Assembly: GCA_017656295.1 (NCBI GenBank) | Contig: JACDOC010000006.1 | Coordinates: forward strand, 62,001-126,000 | Direction of reading: 5' to 3' | Origin: Bacillus sp. (in: firmicutes) | Lineage (GTDB): Bacteria > Bacillota > Bacilli > Bacillales > JACDOC01 | DNA: 64,000 nt | Shown here: in pieces, positions 36,160 to 45,026 of the stretch | Layout of the letters: each line of letters begins with the position of its first letter | Position numbering within the stretch: the stretch's first letter is position 1 | Position numbers and translations under genes: made by a program | The notes under the pieces: model-generated | Told to the model about the DNA's origin: nothing | The model's database searches: none | What the model saw: only the letters and a program-made list of their open reading frames with translations

Positions 36160-36895
36160 TGAAGAACAATCGATTGGGGATGTGATTCGTCGCATCCCTC
36201 GTCATATTCATCCGCTTGTGGATGTTAAAGTGTTAGTGATTGATGATGGATCGAAGGACCGAACCGTTGAAGTTGCAAAACAAGCTGGGGCCGACCGAAT
36301 CGTGCAGTTGGAAACGAATCAAGGGTTAGGAGCTGCAGTTCGCCGTGGGCTGAAGGAGTGTTTATTTATGGGTGGTGACATTGGTGTGATGATTGACGCT
36401 GATGGGGAATATCCACCCGAGCAAATCCCTGACATACTTGATCCGATTTTTCGAGGAGAAGCCGATTATGTTATGGGATCCCGCTTTTTAGGGACCATTA
36501 AAGGGATGAAGCTCCATCGGCGGGTAGGCAATTATTGCTTTACGTTTTTACAATCGTTGTTGTTACGAACATGGATATACGATGGACAGTCGGGAATGAG
36601 AGCGTTTTCTAAGCAAGCGTTACAACATGGAGAAATTATACATGATTATAATTACGCCCAAGTGTTAACATTAAATCTTGTTCGAAAAGGATTTCGTGTA
36701 AAAGAAATCCCAATTCACTATCATGTCCGGACTACAGGAGAGTCTTTTATCAAATTTAAGGCGTATATAACGAATGTATTGCCAGCAGTTTGGAAAGAGA
36801 TGCGCAGAAGGGTGGAAAAGGTACCGATTGATTCAAATGCGCATGTGATAACATTGGACGAAGAAAATTCAGATTTGTCACAGAAAGTACATTGA
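36119..36895 (+). CDS. Family 2 glycosyltransferase (polyprenyl-phosphate sugar synthase-like)
   Basis: A GT-A fold enzyme of about 258 aa, most like dolichyl/undecaprenyl-phosphate sugar synthases. FLPAYNEEQSIGDVI, VIDDGSKDRT and the metal motif DADGEYPPEQI are present, then VMGSRFLG and GQSGMRAFSK. It has no C-terminal membrane helix. The ATG at 36119 is preferred: AGAAAGGA lies about ten bases upstream. An ATG at 36110 is also in frame. It overlaps the phosphodiesterase gene by 41 bases and probably supplies a lipid-linked sugar for this cluster. Confidence 0.87.
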   Translation: MKRQTVIVFLPAYNEEQSIGDVIRRIPRHIHPLVDVKVLVIDDGSKDRTVEVAKQAGADRIVQLETNQGLGAAVRRGLKECLFMGGDIGVMIDADGEYPPEQIPDILDPIFRGEADYVMGSRFLGTIKGMKLHRRVGNYCFTFLQSLLLRTWIYDGQSGMRAFSKQALQHGEIIHDYNYAQVLTLNLVRKGFRVKEIPIHYHVRTTGESFIKFKAYITNVLPAVWKEMRRRVEKVPIDSNAHVITLDEENSDLSQKVH

Positions 36896-36920
36896 CATCT
36901 TCGTTGATAATTATTATCAT
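36892..36920 (+). promoter_or_regulatory. SigA promoter of the iron permease operon
   Basis: TTGACA (36892-36897), 17 bases, TATCAT (36915-36920). The -35 overlaps the stop codon of the GT2 gene. Confidence 0.8.
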
Positions 36921-36924
36921 TATC
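36906..36924. promoter_or_regulatory. Fur box over the -10
   Basis: GATAATTATTATCATTATC agrees with the Fur consensus at about 16 of 19 positions and covers the -10 element. Confidence 0.8.
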
Positions 36925-36944
36925 AATGTAGGAGGATAGGAAAG

Positions 36945-37694
36945 ATGCTAAAACGTTCAATTTTTTATATTTTAATATTAATATTCATTCTCAATCATAT
37001 ACTTCCAAGGTCGGCTTATGCATACTCCTATGGGAATCCAGGGGAAGAACCGATGGCAGAAGCCTATAAAGAGCTTGAAAAATATGTAGAGAATGACGAT
37101 TGGCAAAGTGTAAAAACCGTTTATGAGACATACAAAAAAGAATTTGATTTATACTTTACGAACACTCAGCCAGACATTGAACAGGCGTTAGAGAAAAAAG
37201 ATGCCGACCTTCTATTAAAAAGCTGGCAGGCTGCTATGCGCTTAAACATTGAGCGTCGCCTTCATTTTGCTCAAGAACAATTTGACGATTATGGTCAAGC
37301 AAAATTATTATTAGCGAAAGCACGTGGTACGTTTACGGTCCTTGAACCGATATTATTAGAACAAGGGAAAGAAGATGTGGTGAACGATATATATGCCGAC
37401 TTTGATGTCGCTTTAGAAGCGCTTGGAAATCCAGGGCTTTTCGGAATAGGTAGTAAAGAAAGTGACCGGGATACATTTGACGAGCGCGTTAACGAAATTA
37501 TTGAAACTTTACGACCTTTGTTCCCAATCGTCTCTGAAATGGATGATGATCGTCACTTAACAGAGGAAAACTTAGATTTTCTCAAAGGATTTGGGGAAGA
37601 AGGCTCATCGACGTTTTGGGTATATTTTACGGGAATTTTAGTTCTCGTGTTTATCGGTTTAATTGTTTGGAATAAACGACGTCAAAAGTCCTAA
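36945..37694 (+). CDS. Secreted, membrane-anchored partner of the FTR1 permease
   Basis: A 249-aa protein with a signal peptide (hydrophobic residues 5-20, cleavage likely after SAYA), a helical extracytoplasmic domain, and one C-terminal membrane anchor (about 222-242) ending in a basic tail. It resembles the N-terminal domain fused to FTR1 in many bacteria; here it is a separate gene just before the permease. It probably binds or hands over iron at the outer face. AGGAGG lies upstream. It is controlled by a Fur box overlapping the -10. Confidence 0.75.
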   Translation: MLKRSIFYILILIFILNHILPRSAYAYSYGNPGEEPMAEAYKELEKYVENDDWQSVKTVYETYKKEFDLYFTNTQPDIEQALEKKDADLLLKSWQAAMRLNIERRLHFAQEQFDDYGQAKLLLAKARGTFTVLEPILLEQGKEDVVNDIYADFDVALEALGNPGLFGIGSKESDRDTFDERVNEIIETLRPLFPIVSEMDDDRHLTEENLDFLKGFGEEGSSTFWVYFTGILVLVFIGLIVWNKRRQKS

Positions 37695-37721
37695 TGGAAC
37701 TTGAAAAGGTGGGAAGAATGT

Positions 37722-38702
37722 ATGGACTTTCAAGCGTTTCTCATCACGTTACGTGAATCGTTAGAAGCAATTTTAATTGTGGGACTCATTTTATCTTATT
37801 TAACACGTTTAAATGCAGATAGATATAAAAAATGGGTATTTGTCGGAGTCTTTTTAGCATTGCTTACCAGTTTTTTAGTTGCTTTATTGTTTCAAGTCGT
37901 GTTCACAGGGTTTGCTAGTTTCGGTTCGGAAATTTATTTAAAAGTGTCCATTATGTTTGCTTCTGTTTTTTTACTCTCTCACATGGTGCTATGGATGAAA
38001 AAGCAATCTAAGGGCATAAACACCGAAATGGAGAAAAAAATTAACGCGGCTCTTACCGCAGGTAGTATTTCTGCCATGATTATTCACTCGTACTTAATTG
38101 TTGTTCGAGAAGGAGTCGAAACGGTCTTTTTCTTCGCAGCGATTAGCGGTGGAGAAGTAACGAAAGTCTTTCAAAGCTTTGGAGCGTTAAGTGGTTTGTT
38201 AATGGCCTTAATTTTAGGATATTTATTTTTCTCCGGTACGATGAGATTTTCATTAAAAACATTCTTTAATGTGACTGGCTTACTCATTATGTTTATTGCG
38301 GCTGGATTACTTGTCCAAGGAATTGGTATTTTGCAAGACTTGGGCGTTATGGGATCGTTCTATACAAACGCAGATGGGCGACCGAAACCAGTGTACAACA
38401 TCATTGAGTTTATGCCAGAGCACGTCCAAGATGAAATGCATTATGAGCGGGATACTGGAAAAGAAGTGCTGATTAGTGGCCAAGTAGGATTATTTATGAG
38501 CGCTATGTTTGGCTATAGCCATAACCCATCTTTAGAGCAGTTACTCGCTTATTGGTTATATTTCCTATTTGTTCTTTTATGGATGAAACTCATTAATGAT
38601 GGTAAAATAAAAAATCCAATGACAGTTCTGGCCAACCTCAAAAAAAATACGAAAGAAAATAATCAAAAAGAAATGAAAAACATTGATTCAATTAATGTTT
38701 AA
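37722..38702 (+). CDS. FTR1-family iron permease
   Basis: High-affinity iron permease with seven or so helices. The paired REXXE motifs are TLRESLEAILI near the N-terminus and VVREGVETVFF in the fourth helix region; these glutamates line the iron path. A soluble loop with HVQDEMHYERD sits near residues 230-250. The ATG at 37722 (326 aa) has AGGTGG nine bases upstream; the frame can open earlier at a TTG at 37701. In EfeUOB systems a peroxidase EfeB is added; none is seen here. Confidence 0.88.
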   Translation: MDFQAFLITLRESLEAILIVGLILSYLTRLNADRYKKWVFVGVFLALLTSFLVALLFQVVFTGFASFGSEIYLKVSIMFASVFLLSHMVLWMKKQSKGINTEMEKKINAALTAGSISAMIIHSYLIVVREGVETVFFFAAISGGEVTKVFQSFGALSGLLMALILGYLFFSGTMRFSLKTFFNVTGLLIMFIAAGLLVQGIGILQDLGVMGSFYTNADGRPKPVYNIIEFMPEHVQDEMHYERDTGKEVLISGQVGLFMSAMFGYSHNPSLEQLLAYWLYFLFVLLWMKLINDGKIKNPMTVLANLKKNTKENNQKEMKNIDSINV

Positions 38703-38719
38703 AGCTAGTTCCCTCTTTT

Positions 38720-38752
38720 CAAAAAGACTCGCAACCTGTTGCGGGTCTTTTC
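38720..38752 (+). terminator. Terminator after the iron permease gene
   Basis: AAAAGACTCGCAAC pairs with GTTGCGGGTCTTTT around CT, ending in T. Confidence 0.85.
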
Positions 38753-38784
38753 TTCACGAAAAAAATGTTAAAGGATAGATGATC

Positions 38785-40233
38785 ATGCGCACGAATGGTG
38801 TCCTATGGTGGGTGGTCACTGGCTTACTTGGTTTTTTATTTTTTTGGCGTCTTCAATATTTAGATCACCTTCCTTCCACATGGGATGAAGTGGATTATAC
38901 GCTAGGGATCAACGAATATGATGTGCTATCGATGCAACCGCATTTTCCAGGGTATCCGTTTTTTATTCTTGGGGGGATGCTCTTTTCACGTTTGGTAAAT
39001 ACCCCTTCGGAAGGATTAGCACTGTTTAATTGGTTTGTCTTGTTAACAGCGTCCTTTCCGATTTATCGCCTGTCGTGCCATTACCTTCCTCCTTTTCCTT
39101 CATTTGTTGTAATGACGGTTACCCAATCTCTCAGCTATAGTTGGATTGTCGCAGCACAGCCGATGTCGGACGGAGCAGCACTTGGCGTCCTTTGGTGGTA
39201 TATTTACTCCTTGTTACAGGCATACCAATCGACTACTTCGTATCAACGATTGTTACCGATTCTCTTTTTTTCTTTATTAATGGGAATACGCCTATCGTAT
39301 GCGCCATTTGGTATTGGACTCGTATGGTTATGGATGCAAGATGCCAAGCAAAGAAAAAATGGAATGTTGATGTCTATTAGCCTCTTTATCCTAGGTCAAA
39401 TGTTGTGGGTTGTTCCAGTGGTGAAAAATGTCGGTGGAATTTATTCCCTCCTCTCGATTGGTAGTAGTTTTATTCACGGCCATTTTAACGAATGGGGCCG
39501 CGGGAATCCAACCGAATCGTTGTTATTTGGAGAACGGATGTTTCGCTACTTTATTTCCAATTGGTTATGGGAAGGTTTTTCATCCCACTCAACTTGGCTT
39601 CTTATTTTTCATATTGTTGTCATTCTTATTTTTTTAGGTGATTTTTTTCGAAAAGGTCGACGCATCCGAATGCCATTTTTGTTGCTTATCATGATCATCA
39701 CTTATGGATGTTGGTCTTTTTTTGGACAAAACATCGAAAAAACAAGGCATTTACTTCCGCTTCTTTCGTTAACGTATTGGTGGTTATGTTTGCATATTGT
39801 TTCCAAACGTATAATTGGATACATTCTTATCGTTACCTTAATGTTAGGACAAATGTCCGTTGGCGAGTATTGGTTAAACGAGCAAAAACATGAAGTACCA
39901 CCAGTGGTGCAAGCATATGAATACCTTACGTCTCTTGAAGGTGATATAGTCGTTTATACATGGGAAGAAACGCGTGTGTTTGACTATATGAAGGCGCCAT
40001 TTCATCATAAAAGGTTACAGTCTTTTAATTCATTTCTGCACGACATAAAAGGTAAAGAAAAAGAAAGGATCATCTTAACGAATAAAGTACTTGAGGGTTT
40101 TGTTACCCAAGGTATCGACGTGAATGGTAAAGTAAAGAAGATGAAAGCATTTGAAACTGACCCTATTTTAGACCCTGTATATCATTATATTGTTTTGTAC
40201 GAATGGGTACCTGGAGGTGAGGACGATGAATGA
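38785..40233 (+). CDS. GT-C type membrane glycosyltransferase (PMT/ArnT-like)
   Basis: A 482-aa protein with about ten hydrophobic helices and an acidic first loop. The early motif [16 protein letters not shown] resembles the catalytic Asp/Glu region of family 39-type transferases, which use a polyprenyl-phosphate sugar donor. The acceptor is unknown. It fits the lipid-linked sugar made by the GT2 enzyme 2 kb upstream. The ATG at 38785 has AAAGGA nine bases upstream; an ATG two codons earlier (38779) is also possible. Its last eight bases overlap uvrC. Confidence 0.72.
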   Translation: MRTNGVLWWVVTGLLGFLFFWRLQYLDHLPSTWDEVDYTLGINEYDVLSMQPHFPGYPFFILGGMLFSRLVNTPSEGLALFNWFVLLTASFPIYRLSCHYLPPFPSFVVMTVTQSLSYSWIVAAQPMSDGAALGVLWWYIYSLLQAYQSTTSYQRLLPILFFSLLMGIRLSYAPFGIGLVWLWMQDAKQRKNGMLMSISLFILGQMLWVVPVVKNVGGIYSLLSIGSSFIHGHFNEWGRGNPTESLLFGERMFRYFISNWLWEGFSSHSTWLLIFHIVVILIFLGDFFRKGRRIRMPFLLLIMIITYGCWSFFGQNIEKTRHLLPLLSLTYWWLCLHIVSKRIIGYILIVTLMLGQMSVGEYWLNEQKHEVPPVVQAYEYLTSLEGDIVVYTWEETRVFDYMKAPFHHKRLQSFNSFLHDIKGKEKERIILTNKVLEGFVTQGIDVNGKVKKMKAFETDPILDPVYHYIVLYEWVPGGEDDE

Positions 40234-42004
40234 ACGATTAAAGCAGAAGCTAGCCCTTCTTCCTGACCAACCTGGATGTTATTTAATGAAAGATCGGCAA
40301 GGGATTATCATCTATGTCGGAAAAGCGAAAGTGTTAAAAAATCGTGTCCGTTCGTACTTTACCGGTAGTCATGATGCAAAAACACAACGGCTCGTCAATG
40401 AAATTGAAGACTTTGAATATATCGTTACTTCGTCCGATATTGAGGCTTTAATTTTGGAAATGAACTTAATCAAAAAGTATGATCCTAAATATAACGTTAT
40501 GTTAAAGGACGATAAAAGCTACCCTTATATTAAATTGACAAATGAAAAACATCCGCGCTTAATAACGACTCGTAAAGTAAAAAAAGATGGAGGAAAATAT
40601 TTTGGACCTTATCCAAATGCTGGGGCAGCCAACGAAACGAAAAAGCTACTCGACCGCTTGTATCCGTTAAGAAAATGTTCGAATTTACCGGATCGCGTAT
40701 GTTTGTATTATCATTTGGGGCAATGTTTAGCCCCATGTGTGAAACCGGTCGAGAGTGAGGAATATAAACGTATTACGGATGAAATTACCCGCTTTTTAAA
40801 TGGTGGTTACAAAGAAATAAAAGAGCAGCTACAACAAAAAATGTACGAAGCATCGGAGCAATTGGAATTTGAGCGGGCGAAAGAATACCGAGACCAAATC
40901 GCTCATATTGAAGCGGTGATGGAAAAACAAAAAATAACAATGAATGATTTTACCGATCGCGATGTATTTGGATTTGCCGTTGATAAAGGATGGATGTGTG
41001 TCCAAGTCTTTTTTGTTCGTGGGGGAAAACTGATTCAACGGGATGTATCTATGTTTCCGATTTACGATGAACCAGAGGAAGAATTTTTAACGTTTCTCGG
41101 GCAATTTTATTCACGTGCCCATCATATCAAACCAAAAGAGATCTTTTTGCCGCAAACTGTGGATGGAGAGCTAGCTAGTAGACTGTTAGATGTAAAAGTT
41201 GTCAAACCGAAGCGGGGACAAAAGAAAGAACTCGTTGATTTAGCAACAAAAAACGCTGAAATTTCGTTAAAAGAGAAATTTTCTCTAATTGAACGGGATG
41301 AAGAGCGAACCATTAAAGCAGTAGAACGGCTCGGAGAACAGTTAAACATCTATACACCCCATCGCATCGAGGCGTTTGATAATTCTAACATTCAAGGTAC
41401 GGATGCCGTATCAGCGATGGTCGTATTTATTGATGGACGTCCAGCGAAAAAAGAATATCGGAAATATAAAATTAAAACGGTAAAAGGACCAGATGATTAT
41501 GATTCGATGCGCGAAGTGATTCGTAGAAGGTATCAGCGTGTATTAAAAGAGGGACTTCCTTTACCCGACTTAATCGTCATCGATGGAGGAAAAGGACAGG
41601 TAGAAGCGGCCCGGGATGTGTTGACGAACGAATTAAATTTATCCATTCCGGTGGCTGGACTAGTAAAAGATGAGAAGCATCGTACATCTGACGTCATTTT
41701 CGGAGAACCGCTAGAAGTTGTCCCATTAGATCGAAACAGTCAAGAATTTTATTTATTGCAGCGTATTCAAGACGAGGTTCATCGATTTGCGATTTCCTTT
41801 CACCGACAGCTGCGTGGAAAAACGTCGTTTCAATCCAAATTAGATGAAATCCCTGGAATAGGATCAAAGCGGAAAAAACTGTTATTACGTCACTTCGGCT
41901 CACTGAAAAAAATGAAGGAAGCTACCGTAGAAGATTTTGTACAAATTGGTATTCCTCATAACGTAGCAAAAAACCTATTTGATGAACTTCAAAAAATGAA
42001 TTGA
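40226..42004 (+). CDS. uvrC: Excinuclease ABC subunit C
   Basis: UvrC makes both cuts in nucleotide excision repair. The GIY-YIG domain is N-terminal ([19 protein letters not shown] region). A cysteine set ([21 protein letters not shown] segment, residues near 152-172), the UVR domain (about 200-235), the RNase H-like domain ([18 protein letters not shown]) and C-terminal HhH ([18 protein letters not shown]) follow. The ATG at 40226 has GGAGGTGAGG upstream, giving 592 aa (598 in B. subtilis). It overlaps the preceding glycosyltransferase gene by eight bases. Confidence 0.96.
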   Translation: MNERLKQKLALLPDQPGCYLMKDRQGIIIYVGKAKVLKNRVRSYFTGSHDAKTQRLVNEIEDFEYIVTSSDIEALILEMNLIKKYDPKYNVMLKDDKSYPYIKLTNEKHPRLITTRKVKKDGGKYFGPYPNAGAANETKKLLDRLYPLRKCSNLPDRVCLYYHLGQCLAPCVKPVESEEYKRITDEITRFLNGGYKEIKEQLQQKMYEASEQLEFERAKEYRDQIAHIEAVMEKQKITMNDFTDRDVFGFAVDKGWMCVQVFFVRGGKLIQRDVSMFPIYDEPEEEFLTFLGQFYSRAHHIKPKEIFLPQTVDGELASRLLDVKVVKPKRGQKKELVDLATKNAEISLKEKFSLIERDEERTIKAVERLGEQLNIYTPHRIEAFDNSNIQGTDAVSAMVVFIDGRPAKKEYRKYKIKTVKGPDDYDSMREVIRRRYQRVLKEGLPLPDLIVIDGGKGQVEAARDVLTNELNLSIPVAGLVKDEKHRTSDVIFGEPLEVVPLDRNSQEFYLLQRIQDEVHRFAISFHRQLRGKTSFQSKLDEIPGIGSKRKKLLLRHFGSLKKMKEATVEDFVQIGIPHNVAKNLFDELQKMN

Positions 42005-42030
42005 TTAAATATTTTTTTATGTGTTATAAT
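42001..42030 (+). promoter_or_regulatory. SigA promoter of the lysC leader
   Basis: TTGATT (42001-42006), 18 bases, TATAAT (42025-42030). The -35 overlaps the uvrC stop codon. Confidence 0.7.
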
Positions 42031-42059
42031 GATGAAAATTTTATAAAGGGAACAGTGAA

Positions 42060-42306
42060 GATAGAGGTGCGAACTTCAAGAGTAGAAGCATGGAGAAGAA
42101 TGAGCTTCGAGGAAATGCTTTGAAAGGGGAGTTCGCCGAAGTGGAAAAAGACTCATTTCTTTTTCTGCTGGTTCTGCGTTTAAGAAATGTAGGACTGTCA
42201 AGATGGTATCATCTTGGAGAGCTATCTCACTTGTGTTTTCATTATTATCGTTTTTGTTAGGAAGCACAGGTAGGAGAATAGTTCTCTTACCTGTTTTTGT
42301 TTTATT
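42060..42306 (+). ncRNA. Lysine riboswitch (L box) before lysC
   Basis: The five-helix lysine aptamer core is recognisable: AGAGGTGCGAACTTCAAGAG at the 5' side and GGGGAGTTCGCCGAAG later, as in known L boxes. An expression platform ends in a hairpin with arms ACAGGTAGGAGAA and TTCTCTTACCTGT followed by TTTTTG. Lysine binding would favour termination before lysC. The aptamer lies at about 42060-42240. Confidence 0.93.
42266..42306 (+). terminator. Riboswitch terminator before lysC
   Basis: ACAGGTAGGAGAA/TTCTCTTACCTGT stem with a short TAG loop and T run. Confidence 0.88.
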
Positions 42307-42334
42307 TTAAAGTAAATGAAAGAAGGGATTGTGT

Positions 42335-43573
42335 ATGGGAATCATCGTACAAAAATTTGGTGGTACGTCTGTAGGTTCAACGGAACGAATTCGTCATGTC
42401 GCTCAAAGGGTAATTGAAGAGAAGGAACGGGGCAATGACGTTGTCGTCGTAGTGTCAGCGATGGGAAAAACAACCGATCAATTAGTTTCCTTAGCTAAGG
42501 AAATTAGTACATATCCAAATAAGCGAGAATTGGATATGCTCCTTTCAACAGGTGAACAAGTAACCATTGCTTTGTTAACGATGGCTCTTCATGAGTTAGG
42601 GTACAAAGCCGTTTCGTATACCGGTTGGCAAGCAGGAATTCAAACGGAAGCGGTTCACGGAAACGCAAGAATTACTCATATTACAACAGAACCCATCCTC
42701 AACGCCTTGAATGAAGGAAATATTGTCGTCGTTGCTGGATTTCAAGGTATCACTTCTGAAGGGGCGATTACGACATTAGGTCGGGGAGGTTCGGATACGA
42801 CTGCTGTTGCCTTAGCCGCTAGTTTATCTGCTGAACGATGCGATATTTACACCGACGTAACGGGAGTATATACATCTGATCCAAGGTATGTGAAAGCAGC
42901 TCGCCAGTTAAAAGCGATATCTTATGACGAAATGTTAGAGCTGGCGAATTTAGGAGCAGGGGTTCTTCATCCACGAGCCGTCGAGTTTGCGAAAAATTAT
43001 CGTGTACCATTGACGGTTCGCTCAAGTATGGAACAAGTTGACGGAACATATATCGAGGAGGTAAATACGATGGAATCGAATTTAATTGTACGTGGAGTAG
43101 CTTTTGAAAAAGAAATTACAAGAATAACCGTTCATGGACTAACGAACCAAATAACCTCTCTTTCATCCATTTTTACAACATTGGCCAATCACCATATCAA
43201 TGTCGACATCATTATTCAAGTGCAAACGGATGAAAATACAACGAACCTTTCTTTCTCAGTAAAAGACGAAGACGTGAGAGAAACGTTGGCAGTATTGAAT
43301 GAACATCAATCTTCATTAGGATTTGAAAAAATGGAAGCGGAAAGTGGATTAGCGAAAGTATCTATTGTCGGTTCAGGAATGATTTCTAACCCTGGTGTAG
43401 CCGCCAAAATGTTTGATGTTTTAGCCCAAAACGGCATTCAAATTAAAATGGTTTCGACATCTGAAATAAAAGTTTCCGTCGTAGTAGATCAGAAGGAAAT
43501 GATACGTGCAGCCGAGATTTTACATGAAGCATTCGGTCTGGATAAAGTAGAAGAAACAATAGCCGCTTTATAA
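42335..43573 (+). CDS. lysC: Lysine-sensitive aspartokinase (alpha subunit)
   Basis: Aspartokinase phosphorylates aspartate, the first step to lysine, threonine, methionine and diaminopimelate. The kinase motifs IVQKFGGTSV (residues 3-12), TLGRGGSDTTAVALA and YTDVTGVYTSDPR are present; two ACT domains occupy the C-terminal third. The ATG at 42335 (412 aa) is preferred to the TTG two codons upstream because AAGGG lies about seven bases before it. A lysine riboswitch controls it. An internal start provides the beta subunit. Confidence 0.94.
   Translation: MGIIVQKFGGTSVGSTERIRHVAQRVIEEKERGNDVVVVVSAMGKTTDQLVSLAKEISTYPNKRELDMLLSTGEQVTIALLTMALHELGYKAVSYTGWQAGIQTEAVHGNARITHITTEPILNALNEGNIVVVAGFQGITSEGAITTLGRGGSDTTAVALAASLSAERCDIYTDVTGVYTSDPRYVKAARQLKAISYDEMLELANLGAGVLHPRAVEFAKNYRVPLTVRSSMEQVDGTYIEEVNTMESNLIVRGVAFEKEITRITVHGLTNQITSLSSIFTTLANHHINVDIIIQVQTDENTTNLSFSVKDEDVRETLAVLNEHQSSLGFEKMEAESGLAKVSIVGSGMISNPGVAAKMFDVLAQNGIQIKMVSTSEIKVSVVVDQKEMIRAAEILHEAFGLDKVEETIAAL
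43070..43573 (+). CDS. lysC: Aspartokinase beta subunit from an internal start
   Basis: In B. subtilis the lysC gene also yields a smaller beta subunit from an in-frame start inside the gene. Here an ATG at 43070 has GAGGAGGT nine bases upstream, an excellent site inside the coding sequence. It gives a 167-aa product starting MESNLIVRGVAFEKE that consists of the two ACT regulatory domains. The expected partner forms an alpha2-beta2 enzyme. Confidence 0.8.
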   Translation: MESNLIVRGVAFEKEITRITVHGLTNQITSLSSIFTTLANHHINVDIIIQVQTDENTTNLSFSVKDEDVRETLAVLNEHQSSLGFEKMEAESGLAKVSIVGSGMISNPGVAAKMFDVLAQNGIQIKMVSTSEIKVSVVVDQKEMIRAAEILHEAFGLDKVEETIAAL

Positions 43574-43577
43574 CAAA

Positions 43578-43621
43578 GAAAGCTGACATCCTCGCTTAAA
43601 AGCGGTGGAATGTCAGCTCCT
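43578..43621. terminator. Hairpin between lysC and convergent yslB
   Basis: AGCTGACATCC pairs with GGAATGTCAGCT around a CGCTTAAAAGCG inner stem. The minus strand continues with TTTCTTTGTT, so it terminates yslB best; it also lies at the lysC 3' end. Confidence 0.7.
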
Positions 43622-43630
43622 TAACGATAC

Positions 43631-44074
43631 TCAATCATCCGTTACATCTTTTCGGTCCCAACGAACGGTAAAACGGACTTTTTGCTTACTCAATAATTTT
43701 TCTTCAAAGGTTTCAGCAATGGCTTTTTTTTGCGATTGAATTTGTTGGGCGAGAAATCCAGCTTCAATTTTAAAACTGTTTTCTTTGTTGATTTCTAAAC
43801 GACGTTTGACAATAGACCCGGATAGCTCAAATAATAACTCATCTTTTTTTTCATAAATAATGGACAACTGTCCCCAGCCGGCTTCTTCAAAAAACGTTAC
43901 TATTTCTTCAATGGACGTTAATGGAAACTTTCGAGCGATATTTTTGCCAGCCCAATATAAAATGCCGTCAGCTTCTTGTCCTAATAAATCTGGTAAAACA
44001 AAATCTCTTATTAATTCATAACCAAAAACAGGTAATTGTTCTTCATGGATGTGTTTCATTTCATTTGAGCTCAT
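43631..44074 (-). CDS. yslB: YslB family protein (DUF2507)
   Basis: A 147-aa cytoplasmic protein whose start (PVFGYELIRDFVLPDLLGQEADGILYWAGK, abbreviated here to its features) has the DUF2507 pattern: a conserved LIRD, LPxLLG and YWAGK. The fold is related to V4R-type small-molecule-binding domains; function unknown. It is encoded opposite lysC and sdhC, the same place as in B. subtilis. AAAGGGG lies upstream of the ATG. Confidence 0.88.
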   Translation of the reverse strand: MSSNEMKHIHEEQLPVFGYELIRDFVLPDLLGQEADGILYWAGKNIARKFPLTSIEEIVTFFEEAGWGQLSIIYEKKDELLFELSGSIVKRRLEINKENSFKIEAGFLAQQIQSQKKAIAETFEEKLLSKQKVRFTVRWDRKDVTDD

Positions 44075-44241
44075 TCAATGTTTCCCCTCTTTCTATCCTA
44101 ATAAATTATAAACGGTTTTGCTAGTTTATGATAGTGGGAAGTAAATGATTAAGTTCATACATTATTTGACAATAGTTAAATGAAAATGGTTTGTAATTTA
44201 AAAAAATTTGAAAATATAGTCGAATTCATGTATACGTTTTC

Positions 44242-44270
44242 TTGACGCTTCCAACTGATGGGAGTAAAAT
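44242..44270 (+). promoter_or_regulatory. SigA promoter of sdhCAB
   Basis: TTGACG (44242-44247), 17 bases, TAAAAT (44265-44270). A leader of about 85 bases follows, with short complementary segments (AACTGG/CCAGTT) close to the sdhC start. Confidence 0.7.
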
Positions 44271-44361
44271 GAACATGTCACATTATTGTTAAAAAATTTG
44301 AAACGGTGCAACTGGAGGAAAGGAGCAGTCGTTGCCAGTTTCATCTTAAGGGGGGTAATTC

Positions 44362-44970
44362 ATGGCTGGAAATCGTGAATTTTACAATCGTAGGTTGCAT
44401 TCATTGCTAGGTGTAATTCCAGTAGGGGTGTTTTTAACGCAACACTTAGTAGTGAACCACTTTGCTACGCGTGGTGAAGAAGCTTTTAACGAAGCTGCTC
44501 ATTTCATGGAAAGTCTTCCATTTCGCTATGCATTAGAAATTTTCGTTATTTTCTTACCACTTTTATATCATGCGGTCTATGGTTTATACATTGCCTTTAC
44601 CGCAAAAAACAATATCGGTAATTACGGATTTTTCCGTAACTGGATGTTCTTCTTACAACGTATTACAGGCGTTATTACATTAATTTTTGTTACATGGCAC
44701 GTTTGGGAGACTCGCGTAGCAGCAGCGTTTGGACAAGATGTAAACTTTGAAATGATGGAAAACATTTTATCGACCCCAGGGATGATAGCATTTTATGTAG
44801 TTGGAGTTGTTTCAACTGTTTTCCATTTTGCAAATGGATTATGGTCATTCTTAGTTAGCTGGGGAATCACTATTTCTCCTCGTTCCCAAATGATTGCTAC
44901 ATATGTTACATTAGGTATTTTCATAGCTTTATCTTGGGTAGGAATTCGCGCTATCTTCGCATTTGTATGA
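44362..44970 (+). CDS. sdhC: Succinate dehydrogenase cytochrome b558 subunit
   Basis: The 202-aa membrane anchor of complex II, with five helices and di-heme b ligands: histidines in HSLLGVIPVGVF, TQHLVVNHF, LLYHAVYGLY, VTWHVWE and STVFHFANGLW. It passes electrons from succinate oxidation to menaquinone. AGGGGGG lies upstream of the ATG. It is the first gene of sdhCAB. Confidence 0.96.
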   Translation: MAGNREFYNRRLHSLLGVIPVGVFLTQHLVVNHFATRGEEAFNEAAHFMESLPFRYALEIFVIFLPLLYHAVYGLYIAFTAKNNIGNYGFFRNWMFFLQRITGVITLIFVTWHVWETRVAAAFGQDVNFEMMENILSTPGMIAFYVVGVVSTVFHFANGLWSFLVSWGITISPRSQMIATYVTLGIFIALSWVGIRAIFAFV

Positions 44971-45026
44971 TAGATTATCGGTTTTGATGCAATTCGGACT
45001 TTCGTTGGAAAAGGAGTGAGTCACGG

